Source: Halotia wernerae
GTDB taxonomy: Bacteria > Cyanobacteriota > Cyanobacteriia > Cyanobacteriales > Nostocaceae
Direction: 5' to 3'
NCBI GenBank assembly: GCA_034931985.1
Contig: JAYGHB010000001.1
Location: forward strand, 248,001 to 312,000
DNA length: 64,000 bases
Below are positions 60,142-64,000 of the stretch, one piece after another. Position 1 is the first letter of the stretch. Each line of letters opens with the position of its first letter. The position numbers and the translations under genes are program-made. The notes below the pieces were generated by a model that saw only the letters and a list, made by a program, of their open reading frames with translations, did not search any database and was not told the origin of the DNA.

Positions 60142-61433
60142 GCGCGCTTCTCGAAATCTGGGCGGGGCTGGCGATCCTCGCCGGCGCGATCGTCGTCGGC
60201 ATCGCGGCGCTGGGATTGATCCGACTGCGCGACCCGTTCATGCGCATGCACGCCGCCACCAAGGCGGGCGTCGTGGGCTCTGGATTCGTCGTCTACGGTG
60301 CGGCTTGGGCGCTGGGCGGCGGCGGCGTGGCGATCGACGCGCTGATCATCGGAACGTTGTGCGTCGTCTTCCTACTCGTCACCTCGCCCATCGCGTCGCA
60401 TGCGCTGGGCCGCGCCGCCTATATCTCCGGCGCGCCCATCGCACCGGCGACGGTCGCCGACGCGCTGCACGGCAACCTGCCCCGCAATCTCTTCGACATC
60501 GCCCCGCAACGCATGGCGCGCGCGCGTCGCGCGTCCCCCTCCCTTCCAGCCGGAGCCACGATCATGAGCGCACAGGAAATTCGCGCGCCGCAGGATTACC
60601 CCGCCCCGCAATCGGCACGCTTGCGCGTACTGACGTTGTGGCTCGCGGGCGGCGCCCATCAGGACGCGGCGAGCGAGTTCGCCCTGGGTCTTGCGCGCGC
60701 GCAGAACGCGAAGCTCACCGCGCTCTCCGCCGTCGATCCGGGTTTCGCCGAACGCCCGCAAGCGGTGCCGGTCGGCGGTCTCGCCTGGTCGCAATGGCTC
60801 GGCGACCGCTTGCGCTTGCAGCAGCGCGAGCGCGCCGCCAAGGCCTTGGCCGATTTCGACGCGCGTGCGGCCCATATACGGGTCGACGCCGCCGCGCGCC
60901 ACGCGGAAGGTGCTCTGGAAACGCTGCTTCCGCTCGCGGCAGGCAACGATCTGCTGATCGTGCCCGCGGGGATCGACCGGTTCGGGCGCAAGGCGGAAGG
61001 CGGCGACGAACTCGCCGCCGCGTTGTCGGTCAACGGTGCCGGCCCCGTGCTGCGGGTACAACGCCATACACCGGTGCGCCGCGTCGCCTTGCTGCTCGCC
61101 GGAACGCCCGCTTGCGCGCGATTGGCCGCGAAGCTTGCGGCGACGGGCCTCTGGCAAGACGCGAAGATCACGGTCTTCGCCGCGCGCGACGACGCGCAAA
61201 GCCAAGCGGGCGTCGAAGCGCAAACGGCGCTGCTGCGCGCGCATGGCTACGACGCAAGCGAAGCCGATCCGATCGCGGCGGATGCGACGCGCGAGGCGAT
61301 CGACCGGCGTATTTCCAGCTTCGATGCGGCCATCATGGGCGCGCTTGCCGTCCGCCGATCGGTGCTGGATACGCTGCGCGAGGATGCGAACGCCCTGCTG
61401 GCGGCGCGCGCGGGATTCGTCTTGTTGCCTTGA
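60138..61433 (+). CDS. mrpG: Mrp antiporter subunit G, reading frame fused to a universal-stress-like module
   Basis: 431-residue frame. Residues 1-110 are a normal MrpG: LEIWAGLAILAGAIVVGIAALG, LRDPFMRMHAATKAGVVGSG and LIIGTLCVVFLLVTSPIASHAL. After a linker (about 110-142) comes a soluble region of about 290 residues that looks like two UspA-type alpha/beta repeats (LRVLTLWLAGGAHQDAASEF; NDLLIVPAGIDRFG; VRRVALLLAGTPACARLA). No stop separates the parts. However, an in-frame ATG at 60564 (residue 143) has GGAG eight bases upstream and could start the Usp part as its own protein. Either way the Usp module is co-expressed with the antiporter. Confidence 0.83.
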   Translation: MSALLEIWAGLAILAGAIVVGIAALGLIRLRDPFMRMHAATKAGVVGSGFVVYGAAWALGGGGVAIDALIIGTLCVVFLLVTSPIASHALGRAAYISGAPIAPATVADALHGNLPRNLFDIAPQRMARARRASPSLPAGATIMSAQEIRAPQDYPAPQSARLRVLTLWLAGGAHQDAASEFALGLARAQNAKLTALSAVDPGFAERPQAVPVGGLAWSQWLGDRLRLQQRERAAKALADFDARAAHIRVDAAARHAEGALETLLPLAAGNDLLIVPAGIDRFGRKAEGGDELAAALSVNGAGPVLRVQRHTPVRRVALLLAGTPACARLAAKLAATGLWQDAKITVFAARDDAQSQAGVEAQTALLRAHGYDASEADPIAADATREAIDRRISSFDAAIMGALAVRRSVLDTLREDANALLAARAGFVLLP

Positions 61434-61464
61434 ACCCGGGCCGTAACGACGCCATTCTGGCGGG

Positions 61465-62844
61465 ATGATGCTGGCCGCCCTGCCATTGTCGCTGCGATTG
61501 CCGTTGCTCGCCGCGATTATCGTGTTCGCGGCCGCGACCGGCACCACGCATCTGGCGCTTTATTTCAAGGATCGCGCGGCGGACCGCCAGACCGAGCGTT
61601 TGGCGCAAGTCTATCTCGACGGATTGGCCGCCGCGATCGCCGACGACGCGACCGCCGGAGATTGGCCCGCCGTCGAGCGGCGCTTCGCCGCCGCCTTCGG
61701 CGTTCAGGAAGGTGTCGCCGAAATCGCGCTTCTGGCGCTCGACCGTAACGGCACCAGCCTCGCCACGGTCGATCGTGGCGCCATACGGCCGCCGCCGGGC
61801 CTCGCTACGGCGCGCATCGCCTACGACGAAGCCGCGCGCATGTTGTGGGCCGCGCGCGGATTGCCGCCCGACGGCGCCAATTCGCTGGTCGTGGCACTGG
61901 ATATCGGCCCGGTGCGCGACGCCCAGCGCAATTTGTTGCTGGCCGTGATGGCGCTCGATTTCGTCATCGCGTTTCTGAGCGGCCTCGCCGCCTATTTCTT
62001 GCTGCGCCGGATCAACCGTACGACCGACGGCGTCCTGGCGTTGCTGCAATCGGCGGGGACGGGCGCCCTGCGCCGCGTGCCGGCGACGCTCGTCGCGGGG
62101 GCCGATGCGCGCACGGCCCCCTTGCTCGCCGCCTATAACCGCATGGCCGACGCGCTGGCCGAGCGCGAGAAGCTCCGCGCCGACATCGCCGAGCGCGGTC
62201 AGGCGGCGGCGCTCGGCCGCCTCGCCGCGACGATGGCGCACGAGGTGCGCAATCCCCTGGGCGGGCTCGCCACGGCGGTCGCCACGCTACGGAAATTCGG
62301 CGACGATCCGAAGGTCCGCGCGGACTCGCTCGAATTCGTGGCGCGCGGCATCGACACGATCGACGCGATCGTGTCACGGATCATGAATTTCCATCGTCCC
62401 GAGGACGAACGCCGCCTGACCCGCGCCGACTTCGACGATTTGCGGCTGCTGCTGGCGCCCGCCTTGCGCAGTCGCGACTTGCGGCTGGATTGGCGCGTGG
62501 ATATCCCCGATACGCTTGCGCTTGGCGCATCGGGCGTGCGTCAGGTTCTGCTCAATCTCCTGCTCAATGCGTGCGCCGCGTCGCCGCAGGGCGGCACCGT
62601 CGCGTTCGCCGCACAGTCGCGCGACGGCAATCTCCATTGCGCCATCGTCGATCAAGGGCCCGGTATGGACGATAAGCGCATCGAACAATTGCTGGGCCAA
62701 AACGCGTCGCCGCCGGGCGCCCCCCGTTTGGGCCTGGACGCCGTCGTCTCGTTGCTCGGCGATCTTGAAGGTGCGGCGCGTGTCGAACGTGGTACGACGG
62801 GCGGAACGACCGTCGCCATCGCCATCCCGTTGCGAGAAGCCTAA
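61465..62844 (+). CDS. Two-component sensor histidine kinase, NtrB-like class
   Basis: Membrane kinase of 459 residues. It has an N-terminal helix (PLLAAIIVFAAATGTTHLAL), a periplasmic domain of about 130 residues, a second helix (LLLAVMALDFVIAFLSGLAAYF), HAMP-like linker, and a HisKA core with H259 in TMAHEVRNPLGG. The HATPase domain has LLNLLLNACAASP and DQGPGMD, with a reduced G2 box (LGLDAVVSLLGDLEG). It starts at ATG 61465 or the next codon 61468. The regulator gene begins directly after the stop, so the two form a pair. Confidence 0.9.
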   Translation: MMLAALPLSLRLPLLAAIIVFAAATGTTHLALYFKDRAADRQTERLAQVYLDGLAAAIADDATAGDWPAVERRFAAAFGVQEGVAEIALLALDRNGTSLATVDRGAIRPPPGLATARIAYDEAARMLWAARGLPPDGANSLVVALDIGPVRDAQRNLLLAVMALDFVIAFLSGLAAYFLLRRINRTTDGVLALLQSAGTGALRRVPATLVAGADARTAPLLAAYNRMADALAEREKLRADIAERGQAAALGRLAATMAHEVRNPLGGLATAVATLRKFGDDPKVRADSLEFVARGIDTIDAIVSRIMNFHRPEDERRLTRADFDDLRLLLAPALRSRDLRLDWRVDIPDTLALGASGVRQVLLNLLLNACAASPQGGTVAFAAQSRDGNLHCAIVDQGPGMDDKRIEQLLGQNASPPGAPRLGLDAVVSLLGDLEGAARVERGTTGGTTVAIAIPLREA

Positions 62845-64000
62845 GTGACAGCATTGCGCATTCTGCTCGTCGAGGACGACCCGATATTGGGCCCTGCGTT
62901 GCTTCAGCGCTTGGCGCTCGAAGGGTTCGAAGCGCAGCTCGCCCCCACGGGGGCGAGCGCCGTCGCCGCCGCGAGCGTGCGCGCGCCCGACATCGTGCTG
63001 AGCGATATCCGCTTACCCGATTTCGACGGCGAGGCGCTGTGGCGCAAGCTCGTCGCGGCGATCGGTCCCGTCCCGACTTGGTTCATGACCGCGCATGGCG
63101 ATATCGCGCAGGCCGTGCGGCTCGTGAAGGGCGGTGCGCGCGACTATCTGACCAAGCCCGTCGATGTCGACACGCTGATAGCGGCGCTGGGCAGCGCGCA
63201 GGTAGTTTCGCAGTCCGAAAGCCTGGGCACCGCCCCGGCGATCCGCACCGTAGAAGCGCAATTGCTGAAGGCAGCGCGCGTTGATTTGCCCGTCCTGCTG
63301 ACCGGCGAAACCGGATCGGGCAAGGAAGTCGCGGCGCGCTTTCTGCACGACGCGAGCGCGCGCGCCGCCGCACCCTTCGTGGCGATCAATTGCGCGGCGA
63401 TCGCGCGCGATCTCGCCGAAAGCCTGTTGTTCGGGCACGAGAAAGGCGCCTTCACCGGGGCGATCGCGCGCCGCCAGGGTGTCGCCGAGGAAGCGGCCGG
63501 CGGCACGCTGTTCCTGGACGAGATCGCGGAACTGCCGCTCGATCTTCAGGCGAAGCTCTTACGCCTCGTCGAAGCGCGCGCGTTCCGCCCGCTCGGCGCC
63601 AAGGCCGATCTTCCCTTCCGCGCGCGAATCGTCGCGGCCACGCATGCCAACCTTGCCGAACGCGTGCGGGCGGGCGCGTTCCGCGAAGATCTCTATTTCC
63701 GGCTGAACGTGATCGCCCTCGCCGTGCCGCCCTTGCGCGCGCGGACCGAGGATATCGCGGCGCTGGCGCGCGGATTCCTGCCCGCGGCACAGCGCAGGGA
63801 CTTCACGCCCGACGCGATCGAAGCGCTGCTCGCGCATGATTGGCCGGGCAATGTGCGCGAGCTGCGCAACCGCGTCGAGCGCGCGGCGGCGTTGGGCGAC
63901 GGCGACACGATCGGCGTTGACGATCTCTTCCCGGAAACGACGCTCGATTTCGCGGCACCGCGCGGGGATATGCCGGGCTCGCTCGACGACGCCGCGAACG
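62845..64000 (+). CDS. NtrC-family sigma-54-dependent response regulator, partial
   Basis: Activator truncated by the right window edge, 385 codons visible. Receiver domain with D54 (IVLSDIRLPDFDG) and K in YLTKPVDVDTL, then an AAA+ domain with Walker A GETGSGKE (from residue 154), sigma-54 contact loop GAFTGA (from residue 201), Walker B GGTLFLDEIAELPLDLQAKL and the R-finger region FREDLYFRLNVI. The DNA-binding helix would lie beyond the edge. Start GTG at 62845 immediately follows the kinase stop. GAFTGA is intact, so it can activate sigma-54 promoters; its targets are unknown. Confidence 0.92.
   Translation, partial: MTALRILLVEDDPILGPALLQRLALEGFEAQLAPTGASAVAAASVRAPDIVLSDIRLPDFDGEALWRKLVAAIGPVPTWFMTAHGDIAQAVRLVKGGARDYLTKPVDVDTLIAALGSAQVVSQSESLGTAPAIRTVEAQLLKAARVDLPVLLTGETGSGKEVAARFLHDASARAAAPFVAINCAAIARDLAESLLFGHEKGAFTGAIARRQGVAEEAAGGTLFLDEIAELPLDLQAKLLRLVEARAFRPLGAKADLPFRARIVAATHANLAERVRAGAFREDLYFRLNVIALAVPPLRARTEDIAALARGFLPAAQRRDFTPDAIEALLAHDWPGNVRELRNRVERAAALGDGDTIGVDDLFPETTLDFAAPRGDMPGSLDDAAN

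Noticed and set aside
1..64000. CRISPR arrays, rRNA genes, intact insertion sequences or prophage genes
   Set aside because: No regularly spaced repeats, rRNA sequence, transposase, integrase or phage structural gene was found on reading both strands.

Overview
The window is GC-rich and densely coded, with long runs of genes that overlap by 1-4 bases. Its gene content (a complete SoxCD-containing sox cluster, cox-type molybdenum hydroxylase genes, a sufS/sufU-like pair, an Mrp antiporter and many PotABCD-like transporters) fits a metabolically versatile alphaproteobacterium able to oxidise thiosulfate. No rRNA, phage or intact insertion sequence is visible, and the species cannot be named from the sequence alone.

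Layout. 1-1383: C-terminally truncated chemoreceptor (minus strand). 1620-7927: tightly coupled plus-strand operon coxD-coxE-xdhC(N)-xdhC(C)-moeA/mocA fusion-sufS-like-sufU-like, which looks like a factory for maturing a molybdenum hydroxylase. 7973-8048: tRNA-Glu(UUC). 8399-20567: sulfur oxidation region with a c-type cytochrome, soxE/soxF-like flavocytochrome genes, a minus-strand soxC-D-Y-Z-A-X-B run, the soxR-like ArsR sensor, a HbpS/GlcG-like gene, the soxV/soxW thiol-reduction pair and a YeeE/YedE (TsuA-like) thiosulfate permease. 20809-26914: three translationally coupled minus-strand signalling genes: REC-HD-GYP regulator, NMT1/SsuA-like lipoprotein, and a 1350-residue hybrid kinase with a PhnD-like periplasmic sensor. 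27543-31336: intradiol dioxygenase next to a broken HxlR regulator, a small membrane protein and a GMC oxidoreductase.

31491-54605 is a catabolic island. Two paralogous polyamine-type ABC cassettes lie on opposite strands. The first (33105-38951) carries a D-2-hydroxyacid dehydrogenase and a class II aldolase, and faces a minus-strand racemase/decarboxylase-like - AtzG-like - AtzE-like amidase operon and a GntR regulator. The second belongs to a ten-gene minus-strand run (52334 down to 42133) encoding a CoxMSL-type molybdenum hydroxylase, the second transporter, a Rieske ring-hydroxylating oxygenase and a PhyH-type oxygenase. Divergent from it are a TauD/TfdA oxygenase and an FMN alpha-hydroxyacid dehydrogenase. 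Three sequences with exact sigma-54 -24/-12 geometry stand in front of the two transporter operons and the tauD operon, which suggests one coordinated catabolic regulon for an unidentified (possibly nitrogenous or aromatic) substrate.

54893-61433: mrpA-G antiporter operon ending in an MrpG reading frame fused to a universal-stress-like module. 61465-64000: NtrB-like kinase and a truncated NtrC-family sigma-54 activator. A dispersed intergenic repeat occurs three times (20605, 27348, 54666), always in the same orientation.
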